A stretch of DNA of 7,363 nt, taken from positions 1 to 7,363 of the forward strand of contig JAGLKS010000045.1 in NCBI GenBank assembly GCA_023140905.1. Direction: 5' to 3'. Under the pieces are notes generated by a model, which saw only the letters and a program-made list of their open reading frames with translations, was not told the DNA's origin and searched no databases. Position numbers and translations under genes: made by a program. Source of the stretch: Alphaproteobacteria bacterium. GTDB lineage: Bacteria; Pseudomonadota; Alphaproteobacteria; Micavibrionales; Micavibrionaceae. Below, piece by piece: positions 1 through 5,500 of the stretch (position 1 is its first letter; the number at the start of each line of letters is the position of its first letter).

Positions 1-438
1 CTTGAGGGCATTAAAAAGGCTGATGTTGTGCTGGTCGGAGTATCTAGAACCTCAAAGACGCCTACAAGTATTTTTCTTGCTCGTCGTGGTATTAAGGCTG
101 CTAATATCCCGCTTGTGCCCGGTGTAGCAGTGCCGGATGAGTTTTTAACGTTAGAGAGACCACTTTATATAGGGCTTAGCGCCGCGCCTGAGCGTTTGAA
201 ACAATTACGCCAGACAAGGTTGCGCGCTGATAAGAACGAAGCGGCTGCATTCTCCGAGAACACCTATCTTGATGAAGGGCAGATCGAAGACGAGGTGCGC
301 AAAGCTCGAAGGCTTTTCTCGGAGCATGGCTGGCCTGTAATTGATGTTACCAAGCGCTCAATCGAGGAAACTTCTGCAGAAATTATGTCGTTATTGCAAA
401 GTAAACGCGACAAAGAAGCCAAAAGTAAGCCCACTTGA
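1..438 (+). CDS. Kinase/pyrophosphorylase (PPDK or PEP-synthase regulatory protein), 3' part only
   Basis: Open frame from base 1 to the TGA at 436-438; the 5' end lies left of the window. About 145 residues are visible of a family usually near 270-280. The visible piece holds the P-loop-like nucleotide-binding motif GVSRTSKTPTS (local residues 13-23), then the family's typical PLVPGV and the C-terminal IDVTKRSIEETSAEI segment. Family knowledge: these DUF299 enzymes use ADP to phosphorylate, and phosphate to dephosphorylate, a threonine next to the catalytic histidine of pyruvate phosphate dikinase or PEP synthase, switching PEP/pyruvate interconversion in the cytoplasm. Whether the target here is PPDK or PEP synthase cannot be read from the sequence, so no symbol is given. 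GTG at 28 is an internal codon, not the start, since homology continues upstream of it. The lysine-rich tail is not conserved. The usual alphaproteobacterial followers (maf, aroE, coaE) are absent downstream. Confidence 0.93.
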   Translation, partial: LEGIKKADVVLVGVSRTSKTPTSIFLARRGIKAANIPLVPGVAVPDEFLTLERPLYIGLSAAPERLKQLRQTRLRADKNEAAAFSENTYLDEGQIEDEVRKARRLFSEHGWPVIDVTKRSIEETSAEIMSLLQSKRDKEAKSKPT

Positions 439-439
439 T

Positions 440-507
440 CTTTGCACGTTGTTACTTCATCGCTACCGTATTAGAATACGCCTACGCTCCTCGTGCCTAG
501 TGCAAAA
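440..507. repeat. Palindromic intergenic element bounded by TTTGCAC/GTGCAAA
   Basis: Just after the stop of the first gene, TTTGCAC (441-447) is mirrored by GTGCAAA (500-506). Inside lies a tight hairpin, CGTAT-TAGA-ATACG (466-479). The arms between are not fully complementary, so this is a nested, bulged inverted repeat and not a clean stem. No T-run follows on the plus strand, so it is a poor intrinsic terminator for the first gene. It may be an interspersed palindromic element or a structured RNA; copy number elsewhere cannot be judged here. Confidence 0.4.
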
Positions 508-547
508 ATAAATTCAAATCACTTAAAACTTTTCTTGAAGACTGTTT

Positions 548-564
548 TGCAAGCGCCGTGCCAA
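548..564 (-). promoter_or_regulatory. Sigma-54 (RpoN) type promoter, pointing left
   Basis: Read on the minus strand, the 17 bases are TTGGCACGGCGCTTGCA. This fits the RpoN consensus YTGGCACG-N4-TTGCW, with GG and GC in the required -24/-12 spacing. Transcription would start near 535-538 and run left through the palindromic element at 440-507 into the 3' end of the first gene, antisense to it. No minus-strand gene is visible there. An alternative reading is that the imperfect palindrome TTTTG...CAAAA (545-566) is an operator for the plus-strand promoter beside it. Activity needs an RpoN and an enhancer-binding protein, neither visible. Confidence 0.4.
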
Positions 565-573
565 AAAATATTT

Positions 574-579
574 TATAAT
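574..579 (+). promoter_or_regulatory. Probable -10 box for the acyl-CoA dehydrogenase gene
   Basis: A perfect TATAAT lies 72 bp upstream of the ATG at 652. The -35 partner is weak: at 17 bp spacing the bases are AAGCGC, and the better-looking TTGCAA (547-552) is 21 bp away. Transcription would begin near 586, inside the AGGCCTT hairpin. A weak -35 fits an activated or repressed promoter. It is the only good plus-strand box in this gap. Confidence 0.4.
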
Positions 580-582
580 GTG

Positions 583-610
583 AGGCCTTGATTATTAGGC
601 TCTAAGGCCT
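583..610. promoter_or_regulatory. AGGCCTT inverted repeat in the acyl-CoA dehydrogenase leader
   Basis: AGGCCTT (583-589) and AAGGCCT (604-610) form a 7-bp perfect inverted repeat around a 14-nt loop, directly downstream of the TATAAT box. The position, at or just after the expected start of transcription, suits either an operator for a repressor (acyl-CoA dehydrogenase genes are often under TetR- or GntR-type fatty-acid regulators) or a leader hairpin. It has no T-run and is followed by an A-rich leader, so it is not a terminator. Confidence 0.35.
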
Positions 611-651
611 TAAACCTCAAAAGGCTATAAAACAAACAAAAGAGTTGAGCA

Positions 652-2283
652 ATGACGTTTTCCCCACCGGTTAAAGAGATGATGTTTATCCTTTATGATG
701 TATTTGGTTTCTCTCAGGAGAAGTTGGATTGTGATACGTGCGGGGCAGTGTTGAAAGAGGCGGCCAAGCTGGCTTCTGAGGAGATTGCTCCCATAAACTT
801 AAGTGGAGATGTGCAAGGTGTCTGTCTGGAAGAAGGACAAGTTAAAACGGCAGATGGTTTCAAAGAAGCTTATCAAGCTTATTGTGAAGGGGGATGGAAT
901 GCTTTGCCTTTTGCTTCTGAATATGATGGGCAAGGCTTGCCTTGGGCGCTGGCTTTTCCTGTTCAGGAAATGTGGCAGGGGGCAAATATGTCCTTCGGTT
1001 TATGCCCAATCCTTAACCAAAGTGCGATTGAGGCGATTAGTGTTCATGGCTCACAAGAGCAAAAAGATCTTTATTTGCCTAAACTGATTTCCGGTGAGTG
1101 GACAGGTACGATGAACATCACAGAACCGCAAGCAGGCTCTGATCTAGGTAGTATCGCAACACGGGCACAGTTGCAAGATGATGGTTCTTATAAAATCACA
1201 GGGCAAAAGATTTTTATTACTTTTGGAGATCATGATCTCACAGATAATATTGTTCATCTTGTTTTGGCGCGCATAGAAGGGGCACCTGAAGGAGCAATGG
1301 GGATATCTATGTTTATTGTTCCTAAATGCTTAAATGATGGCGAGCCTAATAGCGTCAAATGTATAGGATTAGAGCATAAGCTTGGAATACATGCTTCCCC
1401 AACTTGTACGATGAGTTTTGATCGGGCGAAAGGCTATCTGATTGGCCGTAAGAATATTGGCCTGAAATATATGTTTACCATGATGCAAAACGCACGTTTA
1501 GCTGTGGGGTTGCAAGGCGTGGGAGTAGGTGAGCGTGCCTATCAGGAGGCTTATGCTTATGCACATGAGCGTCGTCAGGGAAAGGCTATCAATTCACAAG
1601 AGGAAGGTAATAAGCCCTCTATGATTGCACAGCATCCAGATGTTCGCCGTATGTTAATGGATATGCATGCACGTGTTATGGCTGGGCGTATGATTGCTTA
1701 TAGCGCGGCTATGGAGTTGGATAAAGCTGTCGCAGGAGATAGACAAGGTGCAAAACACGCTGATTTTTTGACGCCGGTTGTCAAGTCATGGTGCAGTGAT
1801 GTGGCTGTTGAGGTGGCTTCTATTGGTATACAAGTGCATGGTGGCATGGGGTTTATGCAGGAAAGTGCTGCAGCTCAATATTATCGCGATGCACGTGTTT
1901 TACCAATTTATGAGGGGACAAACGGTATTCAAGCCTCGGATTTTGTTTTTCGCAAAGTAGCGCGTGATAAAGCAGCGTTAGCTGGGGCTTATATTACGGA
2001 TATGCAAGGATTAGTCGAAGACATCTATATCAGTGACCTTCAAAAAGCAACGCAACATATCCTCACTCTTAATGAGGAAGATAAGCGCGAGGAAATGTCA
2101 TGGATAGCTACACCGTATATAAAGGCTTTTGCTTACATATATGGTGGCGGTCTTATGGCGAAGGCTGCTAAAGCTAATCCTGATTTTATGCTTGAAAGTG
2201 GATATACAATTCAGGATCTTTCCGATTTTTATGCAAAGAACATTCTCCCGCTGGGACAAGCTCAGCTAAGAGCTGTTCTATAA
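652..2283 (+). CDS. Acyl-CoA dehydrogenase, DmdC-like subfamily
   Basis: FAD-dependent flavoenzyme that would oxidise an acyl-CoA to the 2,3-enoyl-CoA and pass electrons to ETF. Domains in order: a short N-terminal extension typical of this subfamily (about residues 4-36), the alpha-helical N-domain (about 77-157), the beta middle domain beginning at MNITEPQAGSD (154-164), the C-terminal helical domain with QVHGGMGFM (394-402), and an extra C-terminal helical domain (about 460-543). The catalytic base is Glu421 in YEGTNGIQ. The subfamily includes 3-methylmercaptopropionyl-CoA dehydrogenase (DmdC) but also many straight- and branched-chain enzymes, so the substrate is unknown; no other dmd gene is nearby. 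At 543 residues it is some 40-50 shorter than the usual 585-600, mostly after the catalytic Glu, yet it keeps a normal-looking end (FYAKNILPLGQAQLRA). The start is supported by the family-typical PPVKEMMFIL; the ribosome site (AGAG, about 640-643) is weak. Confidence 0.93.
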   Translation: MTFSPPVKEMMFILYDVFGFSQEKLDCDTCGAVLKEAAKLASEEIAPINLSGDVQGVCLEEGQVKTADGFKEAYQAYCEGGWNALPFASEYDGQGLPWALAFPVQEMWQGANMSFGLCPILNQSAIEAISVHGSQEQKDLYLPKLISGEWTGTMNITEPQAGSDLGSIATRAQLQDDGSYKITGQKIFITFGDHDLTDNIVHLVLARIEGAPEGAMGISMFIVPKCLNDGEPNSVKCIGLEHKLGIHASPTCTMSFDRAKGYLIGRKNIGLKYMFTMMQNARLAVGLQGVGVGERAYQEAYAYAHERRQGKAINSQEEGNKPSMIAQHPDVRRMLMDMHARVMAGRMIAYSAAMELDKAVAGDRQGAKHADFLTPVVKSWCSDVAVEVASIGIQVHGGMGFMQESAAAQYYRDARVLPIYEGTNGIQASDFVFRKVARDKAALAGAYITDMQGLVEDIYISDLQKATQHILTLNEEDKREEMSWIATPYIKAFAYIYGGGLMAKAAKANPDFMLESGYTIQDLSDFYAKNILPLGQAQLRAVL

Positions 2284-2288
2284 GTCAG

Positions 2289-3680
2289 CTAATTGTAAGT
2301 CGGGATAGGGAAAGCTTGTGCCATCTCACGTATTTTCGTGCGTAAAGCATCAAGTTTGTTATCGCTGTCTTTTGCATAGCGCAGTGTTGAATCCATGATG
2401 TTTGCAATTTCCCGCGTTTCATCAATGCCCAACCCACGTGTTGATATGGCAGATGTGCCAATGCGCACTCCTTTAGGGCGGATTGGTGTGCCGGGAATAC
2501 CCGGAACAGCATTCTTGTTTGTAACAATGCCTATGTTTTCGAGAAGTTTCGCGGCTTCCCAACCATCGGTGATAATATCTGTATCAAGGTCTTCAATCGC
2601 AGTGACATCAGAAACTAAAACAATGTGGTTATCTGTGCCGTTTGTGGCAAGAGGCCAACCTCGTTTTAGCAATTCTTCAGCCAATACTTTTGCATTATTG
2701 CATGTACGTTCCTGAACTTCTTTAAATTCCGGAGTTTTTGCCCGGCGGAATGTTGAAGTATAAGAGGCAATCGTAGACATATTCGGGCCACCTAACATGC
2801 CCGGAAATAAAGAAAAGTCAATTTTGTTAAAGCGTCCGGCATTTGGTCCTTTTTCTACCATACCTTCCGGTCTTTTCTCAGCAAGACTTTCGCGGTTATA
2901 AACAATCACAGCACCTTTTGTTCCAGCCCATGTTTTGTGAGTTGTGCTGGTTACAATATCAATGCCCTGAAGGAATGGGTTATTCATCAATCCGGCACCG
3001 ATAATTCCACCGGGGTGAGAAATATCAGCCATACTAACGGCGTTATATTTATTAGCTATATCCGCAATTCTGGCCCAATCGACTTCTCTTGGATAAGAAG
3101 AAAAACCACTGACAAGCAGTTTTGGACGAACTTGTTCAACAACGCGTTCCATTTCTTCATAATCGATATAGCCTGTTTCTTCATCAATGCCATAGCCATG
3201 AACTTTAAACCAGTCTTTGACAATATTAGGAGAATCGGCTCCATGAGATAAATGGCCATAACCACGTGCAAGGCTGGGTGAAACCATTTTATCTCCCATA
3301 TTCAAAATACCACCATACACTACCATATTGGCAATAGCGCCAGAAGGGGCTTGAACATTGGCTTCAGCAACATCTTCCATTCCCGGAGCAATAACAGAAA
3401 TGACTCTATTACATGCTTCCGTTTCCAAAGCATCAGCTTGCAAAACGCCTTGATAAAACCGTCCGCCGCCGGGAACTTGCTTTTTTGTAGGAGGGTAGCC
3501 TTCAAAATATCCCCCGGCAAAAGAGGCATCATCGGCATCTCTGAAGGCTGCAATATCTTCCGGGTGAGGGTGGTTCTCTGATGCTATAAGAGTAAAACCT
3601 TCGGCATTCTCTTTATGGCGTTTTTGCATTATAGTCGAAATAGCAGGATCAAAATTATCTGAGCGGAATTTTTTTGGCAT
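2289..3680 (-). CDS. Divergent serine hydroxymethyltransferase-family PLP enzyme (GlyA-like)
   Basis: Fold-type I PLP enzyme of the SHMT family, 463 residues against about 415-430 for bacterial GlyA. Canonical SHMT makes glycine and methylene-tetrahydrofolate from serine in the cytoplasm. Conserved landmarks: LIASEN (31-36), Glu60 in YFEGYP, Tyr76, His143 in GHLSHG, Asp219 and His222 in DISH, PLP lysine Lys249 in TTHKT, and Arg406 (carboxylate-binding) in VRIGT. Departures: an insertion of about eight residues between EGYP and the Tyr76 motif (Arg74-Phe75-Tyr76), THKTWAGTK where GlyA has THKTLAGPR (Arg to Lys255, Pro to Thr254), FPGMLGGPNMS where GlyA has FPGxQGGPLMH, and RIGTSAISTRG for RIGTPAxTTRG or RIGTPAITRRG. 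It may be the organism's working SHMT or an aldolase, transaldolase or alpha-methylserine enzyme. AGGAG (3692-3696) lies 11 nt before the ATG, a rather long spacing. It faces the acyl-CoA dehydrogenase tail to tail, with 5 bp between the stops. Confidence 0.85.
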   Translation of the reverse strand: MPKKFRSDNFDPAISTIMQKRHKENAEGFTLIASENHPHPEDIAAFRDADDASFAGGYFEGYPPTKKQVPGGGRFYQGVLQADALETEACNRVISVIAPGMEDVAEANVQAPSGAIANMVVYGGILNMGDKMVSPSLARGYGHLSHGADSPNIVKDWFKVHGYGIDEETGYIDYEEMERVVEQVRPKLLVSGFSSYPREVDWARIADIANKYNAVSMADISHPGGIIGAGLMNNPFLQGIDIVTSTTHKTWAGTKGAVIVYNRESLAEKRPEGMVEKGPNAGRFNKIDFSLFPGMLGGPNMSTIASYTSTFRRAKTPEFKEVQERTCNNAKVLAEELLKRGWPLATNGTDNHIVLVSDVTAIEDLDTDIITDGWEAAKLLENIGIVTNKNAVPGIPGTPIRPKGVRIGTSAISTRGLGIDETREIANIMDSTLRYAKDSDNKLDALRTKIREMAQAFPIPTYN

Positions 3681-3698
3681 CTGAGTAAAAGCTCCTAG

Positions 3699-3755
3699 TG
3701 AGTGAAATTATAGTGGGTTCATTTAAGAATAGTACATTTTGCTTGAGTGAAATTA
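3699..3755. repeat. 12-bp direct repeat TGAGTGAAATTA upstream of the SHMT-family gene
   Basis: TGAGTGAAATTA occurs at 3699-3710 and exactly again at 3744-3755, 45 bp apart. On the minus strand both copies follow TATA-like bases (TATAAT at 3707-3712, overlapping the first copy; TATAGT beside the second), so they may be two regulator sites or a duplicated promoter core for the SHMT-family gene. The perfect TATAAT (3707-3712) lies 26 nt before the ATG at 3680, leaving a leader of only about 20 nt; no good -35 is seen. Confidence 0.4.
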
Positions 3756-3783
3756 CTATACTTCCAAGATAATGATTATAGCC

Positions 3784-4518
3784 TTATTTATAAGCTTCTG
3801 GGTTTTGACAATAAGACATGGCACGGTCACGTAATGAATATTTCTTACTTTCATCTAGTTTACCTTTCCAGCTTCCAAATAATTCAGCCCATTTACGCGC
3901 ATAACACTCACAATAATCCTTAGGACGGTAATTATAATATTTAACGGCTGTTCCTTTCATACATTTTACGTATTCCATGCCGGTTGTTCCAACAACGTTA
4001 CGGCATTCTCTACGCGTAATTTCTCCAACGAGAGACATTTTTCCTTTAATAGGACCGCGTTCAATACGCATAGTAAGAAATTTAGCAGCTAAACATTCAC
4101 AATCAATGACTCGCCTCGCTTCATTATCACCATCGCACCATTGAAAGACAGATTCGGCTTCTTCTATCTGTTGTTCAGTAACATCCTCAAGACCAAGCTT
4201 TTCAACATCATCAATAGCGGTTTTCTCTTTATCAATCAAACAAGCGTTTATATTTGCGTCCATAATTTCATCAATGCTTGCAGCACTGCCAAGTCGTACG
4301 CGTGTTTCTAAATAAGCTGTTGCTGCGCATTTACAGTCTTTCCTTGCGCTCATTGTTTTGTTATTTTTACATTTTTCGTAAAAATCCTGTGCCTCAACTA
4401 TTTGTTCATTTGTTGCTGAAGAATAAGACGAAACAGCATGACTATCTTGAGCATATGCTTCATATGCTGGGATTATAAAGAATAAGGAAAAAAGAAAAGA
4501 AGTAACAAAAAAGCGCAT
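3784..4518 (-). CDS. Secreted protein with three tandem four-cysteine (CxC) modules, unknown function
   Basis: Not a recognised family. The 244-residue product starts with a Sec signal peptide: Met-Arg-Phe-Phe, a hydrophobic stretch to about residue 18, and a likely cleavage after AYA (21-23), giving a mature periplasmic or exported protein beginning QDSH. The mature part has exactly twelve cysteines, all falling in three repeats of one pattern, C-x(11-16)-C-x-C-x(28-31)-C: Cys50/62/64/93, Cys128/140/142/172 and Cys186/203/205/237. Modules 1 and 2 are each preceded by a similar helix (TNEQIVEAQDFYEKC, TEQQIEEAESVFQWC) and share aromatic and basic residues after CxC; module 3 has a longer first gap and is tyrosine-rich. 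Two disulfides per module is the natural inference; a metal or redox CxC role is the alternative. There is no lipobox and no later membrane segment. The ATG at 4518 is chosen because it gives the whole signal peptide; AGAG lies close upstream. Confidence 0.8.
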   Translation of the reverse strand: MRFFVTSFLFSLFFIIPAYEAYAQDSHAVSSYSSATNEQIVEAQDFYEKCKNNKTMSARKDCKCAATAYLETRVRLGSAASIDEIMDANINACLIDKEKTAIDDVEKLGLEDVTEQQIEEAESVFQWCDGDNEARRVIDCECLAAKFLTMRIERGPIKGKMSLVGEITRRECRNVVGTTGMEYVKCMKGTAVKYYNYRPKDYCECYARKWAELFGSWKGKLDESKKYSLRDRAMSYCQNPEAYK

Positions 4519-4619
4519 AGCTCTACCATCCGATTTATATATTTAAAAATACACATACCACAGATAGTCTAAAGCAATTATCTAATAAGGAAAAGAAGCA
4601 AAAGTATAAATGAAAGTAA

Positions 4620-5267
4620 CTAGCCTCTCGCTTTTTTCCAAAAACGGAAGACAGAAGCTGAATCCTTAGACGTATTCTCATTCTGTGCTTTGAGCTTTTG
4701 CATTTGCGCTTCCAGATCTCTGTTTTTGTTGACGCTTGAGTGTTGCACGGATTCTGAACGTCGTTGCACTACATCGCTGTGTTGTTGCGGTGTTTTAGTT
4801 TTTGCATTTTGCATTTGTAAACGTTTTTGCCGAGCACGTTCTGCACGCTCTTTAATTTGCGCACGAAGGTCTTCTGCCTGACGTTGCGAATACTGGCTTG
4901 TGATAAGCATCTGAGAAGCTTGTTTCTCCCACTTGTCACGCTGGTCACGAAGATCATCAATTTGATCTTGTGATGTCGAAAGTTGGTTTTCCAGCAATTT
5001 AATCTGCATAGCCATGCGTTCTTTTTCCAAAATGGTTTCAAGATCCTGAGATTTTGGTTTGCTTGGTGTAGCTACAGCTGTGGTTGTTGTTGGCTGTGGA
5101 TTTGTTTGCACAATACCAAATACACGTTCCAGTTCAGATACATCAATAATTCTGCGTTTATTTTGGTCAAGCTCATAGGAAAGCTTTCCGCTATTCATGG
5201 CACGCTGAATTGTTGATTTTGATTTCCCCGTCAGGACGGCTGCTCTTTGCGCTCCCACTTTTGCCAT
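4620..5267 (-). CDS. HTH plus coiled-coil DNA-binding protein
   Basis: 215 residues, no symbol recognised. Residues about 3-50 form a helix-turn-helix/excisionase-like domain: GAQRAAVLTGKSKSTIQRAM is the HTH, followed by a GKLSYELDQNKRR wing and IDVSELERVFG. This TGKSKSTIQRA type is, from family memory, common in small plasmid- and phage-linked proteins. A Thr/Pro/Ala linker (about 57-73) leads to a long, highly charged coiled coil (about 75-152, with LEKERMAMQIKLLENQL and DDLRDQRDKWEKQASQM), then a basic, Gln-rich stretch and a short second coil (about 183-200). The end, FRFWKKARG, is basic and aromatic. There is no signal peptide or membrane segment, so it is cytoplasmic. The layout recalls KfrA-like proteins: DNA binding by the N-terminus, self-association by the coil. 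GAGGA (complement of 5273-5277) sits 5 nt before the ATG and fixes the start. DnaA-type boxes overlap its likely promoter. Confidence 0.72.
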   Translation of the reverse strand: MAKVGAQRAAVLTGKSKSTIQRAMNSGKLSYELDQNKRRIIDVSELERVFGIVQTNPQPTTTTAVATPSKPKSQDLETILEKERMAMQIKLLENQLSTSQDQIDDLRDQRDKWEKQASQMLITSQYSQRQAEDLRAQIKERAERARQKRLQMQNAKTKTPQQHSDVVQRRSESVQHSSVNKNRDLEAQMQKLKAQNENTSKDSASVFRFWKKARG

Positions 5268-5272
5268 GCTGT

Positions 5273-5277
5273 TCCTC
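5273..5277 (-). promoter_or_regulatory. Ribosome binding site of the HTH gene
   Basis: Minus-strand GAGGA, 5 nt before the ATG at 5267. It is the best Shine-Dalgarno among the minus-strand genes here and decides the start. Confidence 0.6.
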
Positions 5278-5356
5278 GCTTTGTTTTGTGATTCTTAGAG
5301 ATGTCATCAGATATATATAAACAATTATCATGCTCGGAAAGGACAGTTCAAGGCTG

Positions 5357-5385
5357 ATTATAAGCTTTGTAGTATCTATCCACAA
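5357..5385 (-). promoter_or_regulatory. Probable promoter of the HTH gene, overlapped by a DnaA-type box
   Basis: On the minus strand a perfect TATAAT (5357-5362) is preceded, after 17 bp, by TTGTGG (5380-5385), which matches only the TTG of a -35. The predicted start is about 80 nt before the ATG at 5267. A TTGACA also exists further up (5390-5395), but its 17-bp partner is a poor CTACAA. The DnaA-type box at 5376-5384 covers the -35, so DnaA binding could repress this gene. Confidence 0.4.
5376..5384 (+). promoter_or_regulatory. DnaA-type box 1 (CTATCCACA)
   Basis: Eight of nine bases match the strong DnaA box TTATCCACA. It overlaps the -35 region of the HTH gene and is inverted relative to box 2, with 64 bp between them. 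Confidence 0.4.
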
Positions 5386-5448
5386 TTCGTGTCAACATGC
5401 TGATTGATAAAGAGTTTTTATTTTACAGAACATGAAGTATCGAAACTG

Positions 5449-5457
5449 TGTGGATAA
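5449..5457 (-). promoter_or_regulatory. DnaA-type box 2 (TTATCCACA on the minus strand)
   Basis: A perfect nine-of-nine DnaA box, TGTGGATAA as read on the plus strand. It sits between two ATCGAAAC direct repeats (5439-5446 and 5460-5467) spaced 21 bp, about two helical turns. A GANTC site (GAATC, 5458-5462) abuts it, which in alphaproteobacteria can be a CcrM methylation target. Confidence 0.5.
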
Positions 5458-5463
5458 GAATCG

Positions 5464-5500
5464 AAACAGCGCTTAATATATTATCAAACGCTGTTTTTTT
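5464..5500 (+). terminator. Intrinsic terminator on the plus strand with no plus-strand gene before it
   Basis: AAACAGCG (5464-5471) pairs with CGCTGTTT (5489-5496), an 8-bp stem closing a 17-nt AT-rich loop, and a run of seven T (5494-5500) follows. On the minus strand the same hairpin is followed only by TTTCGATTCTT, a much weaker tail, though it may still help end the sapC-like transcript coming from the right. The stronger orientation implies a plus-strand RNA starting somewhere in 5268-5460. Confidence 0.55.

Noticed and set aside
2259..2274. AGCTC-AGCTAA-GAGCT hairpin near the end of the acyl-CoA dehydrogenase gene as a terminator
   Set aside because: The 5-bp stem lies inside the coding region and is not followed by a T-run.
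2395..2715. Plus-strand open frame of 106 codons inside the SHMT-like gene
   Set aside because: It lies antisense to a gene with clear motifs and its translation resembles no family; likewise other frames overlapping the real genes are shadows.
3681..3720. Riboswitch (SAM-, glycine- or folate-type) before the SHMT-like gene
   Set aside because: The predicted leader is only about 20 nt and the whole gap 103 bp, without any recognisable aptamer core.
5390..5395. Minus-strand TTGACA as the -35 of the HTH gene
   Set aside because: The good TATAAT is 27 bp away and the 17-bp position holds only CTACAA; kept only as an alternative in the promoter entry.
5330..5407. 25-codon plus-strand ORF in the DnaA-box region
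   Set aside because: No Shine-Dalgarno before the ATG, no recognisable feature in the peptide, and its stop lies before the terminator; the RNA, if real, need not be coding.
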